Origin: Spirogloea muscicola
Taxonomy: Eukaryota; Streptophyta; Zygnematophyceae; Spirogloeales; Spirogloeaceae
Direction of reading: 5' to 3'
DNA length: 48,157 bases
NCBI GenBank assembly: GCA_009602725.1
Contig: WELB01000002.1
Location: 1,895,484 to 1,943,640 of the forward strand
Shown here: in pieces, positions 38,768-48,157 of the stretch
Position numbering within the stretch: the first letter of the stretch is position 1
Layout: each line of letters opens with the position of its first letter
Notes under the pieces: generated by a model
Told to the model about the DNA's origin: nothing
Seen by the model: the letters and a program-made list of their open reading frames with translations, nothing else
Database searches by the model: none
Position numbers and translations under genes: made by a program

Positions 38768-39684
38768 CAGGGAAAGAGGCACTCCGCCGTGACCCAGAGG
38801 CGGCGGCCATAGCACGGCCTGCGCGCGTGTGGACGGCGTGGGCAAGGGAGCGTTGAAGCGATACGGCCAGGCGCATGCGGAAGACTTGTGCGAGCGAACC
38901 GGCGGCGTTGAAGCCGGGCATCGCCCCTGGCAGACCGGGCCGCCGGTCAACGGCCTGGCGGGCAAGCCGCTGAATGAGATCCAGCCAGCGGCTGCCGAAA
39001 GCCCCGTGTACATCCATCGCCAGGGCCGCGAATTCATCCCCCACCGGGTGATCAGCGTACTTCCGCTCCGTGCCCCGGGCCGCCTGGCCGACCGCGTGCC
39101 CTGCAAACGACGCCGATCTGGTGGGATTGGCGGAGTCGATGCAGTCAACACCACGTCAGCGATGATGCGGGGACCGCCGCCGGGCGGGATGGCGACCAGG
39201 TCGGCGCGTCGCGTATGGGGCTGGCCGTCCGCGCCCAGCTGGATGCGCATGATGGAGGAGTTCTCCACCGCGACCTTGAAGCCAGCCTCCGAAAACACCC
39301 CCTGCATACCATCGCGCAGGAGGTCGTGGGAAGCGGTCCGCTCGCCCCCGTGTGCGCAACGGAGCATGTGGGCGGCCAGCTCCGCAGGATCAACGTGACG
39401 GGCACCACACTCGCATTGAGTGACGCCCACGAGGCACGGAGGGAGGAGGCCCAAGAGCCGGTGGACCGCCGTCCTGAAGACCTCGTCGGGCATAGTGAGC
39501 GCCGCCCCAGGAGTGGGAGCGCTGATAGCCACGCCACCGCCCCAGGCTGAGAGCAGCCGGGCGCGCCCTCGAAGGTCAGCCGGAGGGAGAAGCTCCACCA
39601 CCTGGTCGGAGGCCGCTCTTTCAACCAGCGCCGAGAAGCGTGCCTGGGCACGCTGGTCTGGGGGTGTGGGCGAGGTGGATGCGC
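38768..39684 (-). mobile_element. LINE-like element C-terminal region (subfamily B), inverted
   Basis: This is the longest stretch of element protein in the window. Reading from 39680 down on the minus strand: a linker (SALVERAASDQVVELLPPAD), FRTAVHRLLGLLPP, a zinc-knuckle-like C-x-C-x12-H-x3-C (CECGARHVD… HMLRC), SHDLLRDGMQGVFSEAGF, then RADLVAIPPGGGPRIIADVV and the downstream VGDEFAALAMD-type module. The knuckle followed by an H-D-x3-D/E-x-AGF block and an ADLV…DVV core resembles the C-terminal restriction-like endonuclease region of non-LTR retrotransposons; this is inferred from motif order. The reverse-transcriptase domain itself is not in the window. The open minus frame at 40213–38615 is misleading because its first half is the antisense of the next copy. 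Confidence 0.7.
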
Positions 39685-40475
39685 CCACGGGGGCGAGCGG
39701 TTCGCTTCCCACGACCTCCTGCGCGATGGTATGCAGGGGGTGTTTTCGGAGGCTGGCTTCAAGGTCGCGGTGGAGAACTCCTCCATCATGCCCATCCAGC
39801 TGGGCGCGGACGGCCAGCCCCATACGCGACGCGCCGACCTGGTCGCCATCCCGCCCGGCGGCGGTCCCCGCATCATCGCTGATGTGGTGACAACTGACTG
39901 CATCGACTCCGCCAATCCCACCAGATCGGCGTCGTTTGCAGGGCACGCGGTCGGCCAGGCGGCCCGGGGCACGGAGCGAAAATACGCTGATCACCCGGTG
40001 GGGGATGAATTCGCGGCCCTGGCGATGGACGTACACAGGGCTTTCGGCAGCCGCTGGCTGGATCTCATTCAGCGGCTTGCCCGCCAGGCCATTGACCGGC
40101 GTCTGGGTCTGCCAGGGGCGATGCCCGGCTTCAACGCCGCCGGTTCGCTCGCACAAGTCTTCCGCATGCGCCTGGCCGTATCGCTTCAACGCTACCTTGC
40201 CCACGCCGTCCACACGCGAGCAGGCCGTGCTATGGCCGCCGCCTCTGGGTCTCGACGAGTGCCTCTTTCCCTGCAGCGAGCTACTCAGACCTGATGTTGC
40301 TCACTCGTGGGTACTGAGCTTCCCTTTGCATCGTTTCTGTGTTCTGCAGTGTTTTGTAGTGTAGTCCTTTTTCCGGCTCCTCATTTTTTGGCTTTGGACA
40401 TTGTCCATTCGTTTTTGGGCTGGCTTTGCCAGCCCCTCTTCTCTATGGGCGCGCACTTTTCTTTTCATCGCCAGC
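39685..40475 (+). mobile_element. LINE-like element 3' end (subfamily B), plus strand
   Basis: 5'-truncated at the knuckle (CAHGGERFASHDLLRDGM), then open to about 40294: EAGFKVAVENSSIM, RADLVAIPPGGGPRIIADVV, VGDEFAALAMDVHRAFGSRW, PGFNAAGSLAQVFRMRLAVS and AGRAMAAASGSR. The expected LLTRGY-type terminus follows in a shifted frame at about 40283–40313. The 3' UTR carries the hairpin gggctggctttgccagccc at about 40417–40435. It mirrors 38768–39353 and 37970–38165. Confidence 0.75.
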
Positions 40476-40645
40476 GCCCGCCTGCGGCCTCTCGCCTGAA
40501 GCCAGTTTCTTTGACCTGAGGCTGCTTAGCACGGGTTACTGAGTGCTTCGTACCCCTGGCCCCTTCTCGTCCTTTGTTCGTTCTGTCTTGGGCTGGCATT
40601 TTCCAGCCCCTATCCTCAATGGGCGAGCCCTTCCTCCTCTCGCTC
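40476..40645 (+). mobile_element. Additional LINE tail in tandem
   Basis: A second, tail-only unit: an end-of-ORF block (gaggctgcttagcacgggttactgag) at about 40518–40543, then the hairpin gggctggcattttccagccc at about 40590–40609 and ctatcctcaatgggcgagcc. It follows the preceding tail by about 175 bases with no room for an ORF. Confidence 0.65.
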
Positions 40646-41432
40646 CAACGCCCCGTTCGCCAACCACCACCAGCTGCCTCGCCCCCCGCCGGACAGAACC
40701 CCCACGCGAGGGCGTCGCTGCCCCGACCACCGCCGCACTCAGCACGCGCCGGCCGCTGGCTGGGGCGCGGCACGGCCACCGGAGGGGACGAGGACCAATC
40801 ACCAAGCTTGCTGTGTGCCACCATCATGCACAAGGGCCACAGCACAAGGCAAGTGTGCACTATGACAACAAGGGGGCCTGTAGCACATCTCACAGAGGAG
40901 AAGAGGGACCACCGCCTGCATGCACAAGCAGGACATGCACAACTACGCCCATGCACGTCATCTACCTCTACTGGTTACCGTCGCCAGGACACTGCTAGGG
41001 GAACGACCCACTCAAGGCGCATGCGCCTCCGTGGTCTCCACCTCCTTGGGTGCTCGGGACTTGAGGGTGCGGCTGTCTGTACTGGCAACAGCGAGCGGAT
41101 GGAGATGGCAGCTTCCCTGTGCTCAGCCACGTTGACCATCCTCACTGTGGTGAACAGGGTGTTAACCTGTCTCCCGTCAGACTTGCTGGCAAATTGAGAG
41201 GCTGCCCCTGGCAGGGCTCCTGTACCAGAGTGGCTGCCGCCTGACCAAGCAGGGCCTGCGCCACTGCACCTGCCCTGCTGCCTCCCTGTGACCAACCACC
41301 AGCCCTCGTGCTCACACACACCACCGACAACTGCATTGACCTCCACTGCCCGAGACGCATGATCCTGTGGACGCGCCGTTGCATCACACCGCCGGCCCAA
41401 GCCAGCCAGGTCTTCATCCTCTCCACACAGTC
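40646..41432. other. Intergenic region, no gene recognised
   Basis: This stretch lies downstream of the DRP2 stop and should contain its 3' UTR. Frames of up to 207 codons are open on the plus strand but are compositionally unremarkable and match no family I know. The first 150 bases are Pro/Arg-codon and GC-rich. Confidence 0.4.
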
Positions 41433-44400
41433 CTACGACGAGGAGCGCCGGGCAAAGCCGAACATGCCGCCCCCACGCTCACGCTCACTGCCACCACTGC
41501 CAGACGAGGGGGCTGGTGGAGGAGGGGGAGGTAGCCTGCCTGGTCGCCGCCCGGAAGCGGCGGCCAAATCGTCGTCGCTCACAGACCCGTTGGCAGTGGT
41601 ATATTGCCCATTCACTGGTTGAGGAGGAGTGCCCGGAGCCCTCAGTATGGAGACTGGAGAGCCCTCTCTTCCGTCACCGTCATTGCCGGCTTCAGAAAAG
41701 GCTGTCCGCCAGTCCTCAGTCTCAGCCAGTCTTCCGCTTCCAGATCCGTCGCCTGCCCAAAACGACACCCGAGATGAGAGCCGATGAGCAACTGGAGAGA
41801 GAGGCAACCCTAGTATGCTACCAAGGAAATTATCACCAGGTCACGGTGACCGAGTGTGGACCTGATCCTGCCAGGACTTGAGCAGAGGCCCGAGCTTCAT
41901 GGAACGACAGTGACTTGCGCAGCTTGGCAAGCGCGCTCGACTGAGCCTTGACACGCTCGCGGCGGCCCTTTGCAACGGGGTCTTCCTGCATCAGCTCCTC
42001 AATCTTCTCATTTGGTCGCCCGCTGCCACATACCGACAACGACACAGACGGTCAGCATTTGGAATAGGGCCACAAAGGCCTAGTAAGCAATGCAAGCCTG
42101 ATGCAAGCTACTGTTTCAGGACGAACCATGCCGCTGTACCTGATGGAGCTATATAGCTTGTTCAGCATGGTCTCCTTGACCTTCTCCACTTGACAGAGCA
42201 CAATTGCCTGGACAGCAACAATCACCTTCAGAAAAGTGCAGCACAATAAAAATCTTACGGTTACACCAAGAATTCCAGTCCACAAACGATATCAAGGGGC
42301 CCTCTGAATGCAACAAAGTCTACCTTTGGTATGTTGTTGGCTAGGTTGTGTAGTACGGAATCCACATACTCCCGAACTTCCTCAGTCATCACCTTGAGAT
42401 CTTCATCAGGATCCAGATTCTGCTTCCGAAGCTGGTGCATTGACAGTCCATGAGCACCTATGAGGAGGCCTGTAGGAACGACTGAGATACAAACGACGGC
42501 GCTCTTTGCTAGTCGGCACAGCTGATGCGAACGACTGCATAGTGTTGCAAGTACATGAAGAAATATGCCATGCCGTGAAACAAGGTTGCCAAGATAGGAC
42601 TTTACAGTGGTGAATGACTCAGCAGAATCCACACGCTTGAATGTCGCCCCTGAGAGTGGGGGCTGCGTGGTGGAAGGCCTTGCAGACGAAGCCGCAGAAG
42701 TGTCAGGAGACTCTGCCCGGCTGCCTGTTGGTGTTGGGACCTTGTTGCCCCGGGTGCAAGCCCTGATCCGTGTCACCCATTCAGTCTTCTCCGCTGCGTT
42801 GTCTGCTCTCAAGATCAGCGCATACTGACCTGATCCAGCAATTCAGTGAAAGGGTGACCATCAGAGGTGGAGATCAGAGCTCTCATGCCAGCTAGTACAT
42901 GCTGGCAGTGCTTGCTCTTGAATCACACTTGGCAAAAGACGAGTGACAGAGTCCATGGTTCTTACCCTTCACGACAACCTTGTACGGAGTCTTGTTGCTA
43001 ATTTTAAATGACAACTGGGAAGCTAGTAGTTTCCCAGCATCTTTAACGTCTCCAGTGGGTGGCAATTCCTCAGGTGGCACCACCTCCTCTACTATACACT
43101 CCTGCTCTCATTGTACACTAAGAAGAGTATTCAAACTTGAGCTGTAGCTTCATGAAGTACTTTGCAGGGCATCAAGTATGCACATACATGCACCTGTAAG
43201 CAACACCGCAACACAATGAAATTGCTAGAGAATTGACTAGTTGTCCAGCCATGGACCGCTCTTAGACAGTACCATATTGACTCAAGAAGAGTCTGGGCAT
43301 ATCATGAAAACATTACCTCCAGGGACACTATTCCTCTTGGTTGCGTCTCTGCAGGCTTCTTGACATAATACAACTGCAACATGCACAGAATTTGTGTAAC
43401 TTAGAGGAGGCGACGACCTACAAAGGTCAGCATCCAAAGGAGTCTTCTATGCAGGCTTGTTGAGAGAGTACGATCCCAACTGCAGGCAAGCTGGCTTGAC
43501 AACCCAGTAAGTGCAACGACCTACGAAGTCCTGCGGAGCCGCATGACCACATGACCATGTCTGGGTAGGTCCAGCAGTTGACAAACAAGAAGCAGAGTAT
43601 GGCTGTCCTTACTCTGGCTGTCTTGTCACTGAGGGCAAACCATCGCTTGCTCCAATCGTTTTTGTCACTCTTCTTCCACAGGAAACCTTAGAGACAGCAG
43701 GTTTAGCAATGGCAATCCAGTATCAGGAGAAAGTATCAGGAAGACTTTCACATGCTCAGTTAACAAGATTATGTGTGGCAGTCCTCATCTTAGTGATAGC
43801 TGCACCATGCCCTCATACATGAAAATGGCTACTGTATGCTCATCCATATATCAAACACTTTGCAGCCTATTACCCGGGCTCAGTAGGAGAGCAGATCAGC
43901 CTATAGGCTTTTGCAAGCACCAGGCAAACTGTGAAAGTTCCACAATATCATCACACCCCAAGAGGCTGCAAGGCCGGCCAAGCCTTGAGAGCAGGCAATC
44001 TGGTGATTAACCAGCACACAGTTGCTGCAAGTGACAGGATGAAATGTGTGCAAGCTGCTTACCTGCTAGCTCTTTCATTGGCGCTGCCGGCGCACTCTCT
44101 TTTGTGGCTTCCTTGTCCGTTGGAGGATTGGGCGACTTCTGACCCTTCAGGAGATTCATAGGTATCAGTGACTTCTTGTTTCCATCGTCCTGCAAAGCAA
44201 CACAAGTAGGACATGAATGACCCACAAAAGGGTCAGTTGCCCAGGGCTCAGGTCAAAACTCCACTTGGAAGAGCTCCTGTTTAGCCCAATTTAGGGGTTG
44301 AGGATTTAGGATTTAGGGTTTGCAAGCGACCATAGACTGCGACCCACTTAGAACCTGAAGAAGGAACTGCCCTGTGAGGTGCATCTGCTAAAAACATATG

Positions 44401-47400
44401 CGTCGATGAACATTCATGCGGGAGTTCGTGTTCAGATTATTCTAGAGCGCTCTACGTATCTAAGTTCCGCCTATATTGCACACACAAACACAAACTCTAG
44501 CAGTGGAGACTGACTAGGACCTGACCTTGTTTACAAGCGCCTGCTCGGCATCAACTGCACTTTTGGCCGAGCGCGCCTTCTCGTCTTCCCGTTTCCTGAA
44601 GAGTGCTTCTTCTTTACTCAACTTCTCTGATCTGCACATGTCATGCAATGACTCAACCTGCTATGATCCCTCCCTTGATCGTGGTCGAATCTGGCACTCC
44701 TGCTTATTTGACAGCTAAGCTAGTTGTAGTGATGACATATCGCTGTGTATTGTGTCTATTTGGATCTCAATTCCGTTGATACCAACCTCCGCTGGGAAAG
44801 CTTGATGAAGTAGCCAGGAGGAACGAAGGCCTTTTCCATGTCAACCAAAGCAGCTACCATGTCTTTGGCCCGGTTCCTGTAGTCCTCCAAGGCCGTGGAT
44901 GCAATCGCAACAATCTGGGCAGCAGGTACTGTCAACTGGGGCTCCCTCTCCAAGCTTTTCCTTCTACGTGCTTTTTGTCTTCTTCCATCATTAGAAAGAA
45001 CTGAGGCTACAAGTGACAGCTGCATGTAACGCAAGTGTCTGCGCCAGGTTGGTCGCAGACGGTGTTAGCAAACAGTTTGCAGCTGTTCACCTCACGCTTG
45101 AGGGGTGGATATCTTGTCAAGGAGATGACTTGATTCCCGGCGGCGGCCACTACGTCAAGGAGAACCCTGTGAACCTGAATGATACACGTACAGACAAGAG
45201 AAAACAAATAGCATCATACAGTAGGTTCAAACCTAAGACCAGCACGAAGACCAGCCATGTAGGAGCCCACGAGGGGCCAGAGAAGGCAGCACAGAAGTTC
45301 TTTGCTTCAGGAGCCTCACAGGCCCACATGCCATGGCCGAGCAAGAGTTTGATAACATCCGGTGGAAGACCACAACACAGCTTGCACTCCAGAAAGACAA
45401 AGACCTCCTCTGTGATGACGAAGGTCTGTGTTACTTTAGAGTTCAGCCCCCTTGACCTACCTCCTCCACACATTGTAGGCCTGGCTGCTTAGCCATGTCA
45501 AGGGCTCTCTTGATCAAGAGCCGCAAGCCCTTTTCAGGAGACAACAGATATGGCTGGTAGCCGTCTGCCTCTAGGCATACCTGCAGATTTACAGAAGCTT
45601 ATCAGTCATGTGAATGCTCTTGATGATGTATCCATTGCACATGGAACATGGAAGAAGTGACTTACCTGCTTGACGCTGTCGAGCTTGAAAAGGTTGTTAA
45701 GCGGGAGGCCTTTGAATCTACCAGGTAGAGCAGTCTCAAATCGCTCCACTATTCTTGCCCCTCCTTTCTGTCACGCATGCAAGTCATCAGCCTAGCTCCC
45801 CTCGGTTTTACAAGTCACCAAGGCAGTCCAACTATAGGAGGGGATGCAAAGTACATGCAAGCATTGCTCGCGGTGTTTCCCACAGTTGGGCTCAATGATT
45901 GCTGCAACGCACTTTGGACCACCATAATCGGGCTAAACAATTGCTGCGACACAGTTGGGAGGGTGCACACCTCCCCAGTAAGGATGATGTCCATGAACTT
46001 GTCTTCAAAATTACGACACAGCTCCAAGGCCAAAGCACGCGTCCCCTCCAATGATACTGAGAGGGCATCTCCCATCTTGAAGAGCTCAGTCTCTACCTCT
46101 TGGACCTTGCCCTCCAGCCTGGAAATTGAGCAGGGCGAATAGCATTATCATGGCACTATGGCAAGTGGCGGTTGCAGTGCTCGGCTGATGGAAGATGGCC
46201 GAGGAATGCGTGATGCAAACATCACTTTATCACATCCTTGCGCTACCAGACTTACCCAACCATGAGGGCTGGAATGCGGTCTTTCATGCGCAAGCGGAGC
46301 TGCTTTCCCAGCACCTTCACGAGACCATTGCGACCCAGGACGGAGTCGAGATTCTTCCCTCCCGCAGTCGCAAGCACTTTGGGAAGCACAGTCATCTCCA
46401 GCTTCCAACCATCCTCCAACGATTCGCTGGTCAGCTCATTGCCCGAAGCTCCACCTTGTGGCAGACCAATGACAGCTACCCATGGGAAACCTTGAGTCAA
46501 CGGTGTTCCCCTTCTAAGTAGTAGGTCCACAGTGGACTTCAGAGCATCTGCGTCTTTTGCCGACTGATCTACCTTCGTGATCACGCCAACTGTGCGCTTG
46601 CCTGCTCAAAAAGAGAGAAAGAATGCAGATGGTAAGCACGATGCCAGACTGCTTGCAAGCGTTCCCTATATTTGCAACGCTTTTGAGATACACAAGGAGG
46701 TTGATGGTACAACGATCCAGGTACTTCAAGGATGCTGGGCCACACCGCTCATCCAAGTAAGGAGCACAAACGACAACAGCGACCAAAGAGTGAGCAAGCC
46801 AAGAGGTACCTTCAGGATCAATCTCCCTTGCCAGCTGGACCACGTGCAAGCGAGCAGCTTCACGTGCAGAGGAGGCAGGGAGCACCACCAAGAGGACGGC
46901 GTCACCATTCGAGGTGTAATCACGTACCTGTGCAGGCACACCAACAATTTTCAGGTTGGCACAGTACCCTTCAGGCAGAGCCGGGTGACTGGATGATCAT
47001 CGCTGAGTCTTCCAAAGGAGCACAAAAGGGACTTGGTCTCACCACATTGTCCATGTCTGATCCCCGCTGCTCCACACCAGGGAGGTCCACCACCCTCAGG
47101 GGGGGCGCTGCGGAACAATGAGCACAAAGGAAGCATGTGAGTGCTCCTGGCAGACGTGCATGCTGGATGGACACCCTGCATCGTGAGAGCACAGGACATG
47201 CATCACACTGCAAGCTTGACGGAGGTGCAGTGTCTTGTGCCCTCCAGGTTATACCGGACGCAGAACGGATGGTGAGGCGGGCATCCTCGCGGCCCCTGCT
47301 CTGGGTCGGAAGCCACCTCTTCATCCCAGATTGCACAGCCCGTCGTATTTCAGCTGTTTCACAAGTACAAGGTAAATCAACACTTCTGTCGGCTGGTATT

Positions 47401-47971
47401 GTATCAAGGTAGGAGGAGACACAATCGATTGCCCAATGGAGCTTGAGCTGCCACACGAGCTCACCAGACGTGCTGAGCTGCGTCTTGTCGTCGATTGTGC
47501 CCAGCACATTGCCAGGGCGAATGTTTGCGTCACGCTCCAGGTCGGCCAACAAGGGGTATCGCGTGGCGCCTCCATCAGCGGTAGGCTGTCCAGTGAATAC
47601 GAGCCAGGCATGTGAGTGTGCACGTGCTCTGCGAGCAACTTCTGAAGCATCCCGACTAGATGGATTGCGGCACCAGCAGGTGGTGAGTCTAAGCCACTCT
47701 TCATCCTGCGCCACGCCTTGATTCTCGTCGTATTCTAAGATAGCGGTGGTAGAAGACAACCCTAGCACTTGACCATCGACTGCCGGGGTGGGGCACGCCA
47801 TGCCCTGCTGCGCCCCTGATCCGGGACAAGCAAGGCACCGACAGCACCGACTGGCATCTCTTCCGGCAGAAGCGATGCCCAGCCGCGCGGTGTACCAAAG
47901 AGGAGGGCGGAGGCTCTCACCAGCACAGGGTGCCCGATGAGGCTGTTGAGCACAGCTGACTTGCCAGCGCC
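41433..47971 (-). CDS. DRP2: Dynamin-related protein DRP2 (GTPase–PH–GED), N terminus beyond window
   Basis: Plant-type DRP2 dynamins bind membrane through a PH domain and work in clathrin-mediated endocytosis and vesicle release at the trans-Golgi and plasma membrane. Minus-strand order: P-loop exon from 47971 ([17 protein letters not shown]), switch I at about 47590 ([12 protein letters not shown]), RLTIRSAS and [12 protein letters not shown] (switch II), [29 protein letters not shown] (base-binding TKVD), [85 protein letters not shown] domain with [20 protein letters not shown] (43.65 kb), [19 protein letters not shown] (43.35 kb), [14 protein letters not shown] (42.97 kb) and [15 protein letters not shown] (42.79 kb); GED with [17 protein letters not shown] (42.36 kb), [17 protein letters not shown] (42.19 kb) and IEELMQED (42.0 kb); and a Pro-rich tail ([15 protein letters not shown]) ending at 41433. 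Residues before the P-loop lie in an exon not found before the window edge. Confidence 0.92.
44290..44330. repeat. Telomere-like TTTAGGG variants in a DRP2 intron
   Basis: A short run of atttaggggttgagg, atttagg and atttagggttt units lies in an intron of the dynamin gene. It is the same degenerate motif family as 10770–10850. Confidence 0.5.
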
Positions 47972-48104
47972 CTGACAGGCATTGGCAGCGCGCAGACGAG
48001 CTTGAGGAGAGATCCATGGACACGGGAGGCCGGCGGCGTACTCAGCAAAGGCTGGGCGGGCGAGCGGCCCCGCTGGGGACACCGCATCCGTGGTGGCTGG
48101 CAAG

Positions 48105-48157
48105 GGGGGCTGGGGGGGGGGACGCCAAGCGCAGACGGGTGCGGGGGGGGGGGGGGG
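48105..48157. other. G-homopolymer runs at window edge
   Basis: Runs of about 10 G (near 48111–48121) and 14 G (the last bases) close the window. On the minus strand they are C-runs upstream of the first visible dynamin exon and may be part of its intron. They are also typical places for read and assembly errors. Confidence 0.5.

Noticed and set aside
38615-40213. Minus-strand open frame of about 532 codons
   Set aside because: Its first half is the antisense of the plus-strand element copy at 39685–40283. Only the second half is genuine element protein, so it is a by-product of the inverted repeat.

Overview
This is nuclear DNA from a green alga (Chlorophyta). It carries split genes with short GT–AG introns (roughly 90–400 nt) and plant-type protein families: an EXO70 close to plant and algal forms, a Fused/TIO-type kinase, a homogentisate prenyltransferase of tocopherol/plastoquinone synthesis, a plant-type chorismate mutase and a DRP2-type dynamin. 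Plant-type telomere-like TTTAGGG variants also occur inside introns. I cannot name the species. The sequence is a draft assembly: there is a 179-N gap at 26914–27092 and single Ns at 13202 and 17392, and each single N coincides with genes that lack their 5' exons.

Layout: 1–1840, unassigned coding-like sequence. 1840–4366, repeat-bearing intergenic DNA. 4367–8107 (+), EXO70 exocyst subunit, 12 exons read almost completely. 8590–13200 (−), a protein with three BRCT domains, a low-complexity tail and further unassigned segments. 13277–13453 (+), last exon of a mitochondrial-type acyl carrier protein. 13845–15075 (−), chorismate mutase. 15.2–17.4 kb, retrotransposon debris. 17642–24693 (+), Fused/TIO kinase without its first exon. 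24.7–26.9 kb, retrotransposon debris and the gap. 27707–30868 (+), homogentisate prenyltransferase. 31341–35912 (−), TypA/BipA GTPase with an organelle presequence. 35.9–40.65 kb, a nest of non-LTR retrotransposon 3' ends. 41433–47971 (−), DRP2 dynamin running off the right edge.

The genes are ordinary housekeeping genes (secretion and membrane traffic, cytokinesis, aromatic and prenylquinone metabolism, organelle translation, DNA damage) and do not form a functional cluster. The unusual content is the mobile DNA. A family of 5'-truncated LINE-like elements ends in a conserved C-terminal protein module and a GGGCTGG…CCAGCCC-type stem-loop that recurs over twenty times in both orientations. 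Between 37.9 and 40.5 kb one element sits inside another with a 5–6 bp target-site duplication, and the host element forms a near-perfect inverted repeat with a third copy.
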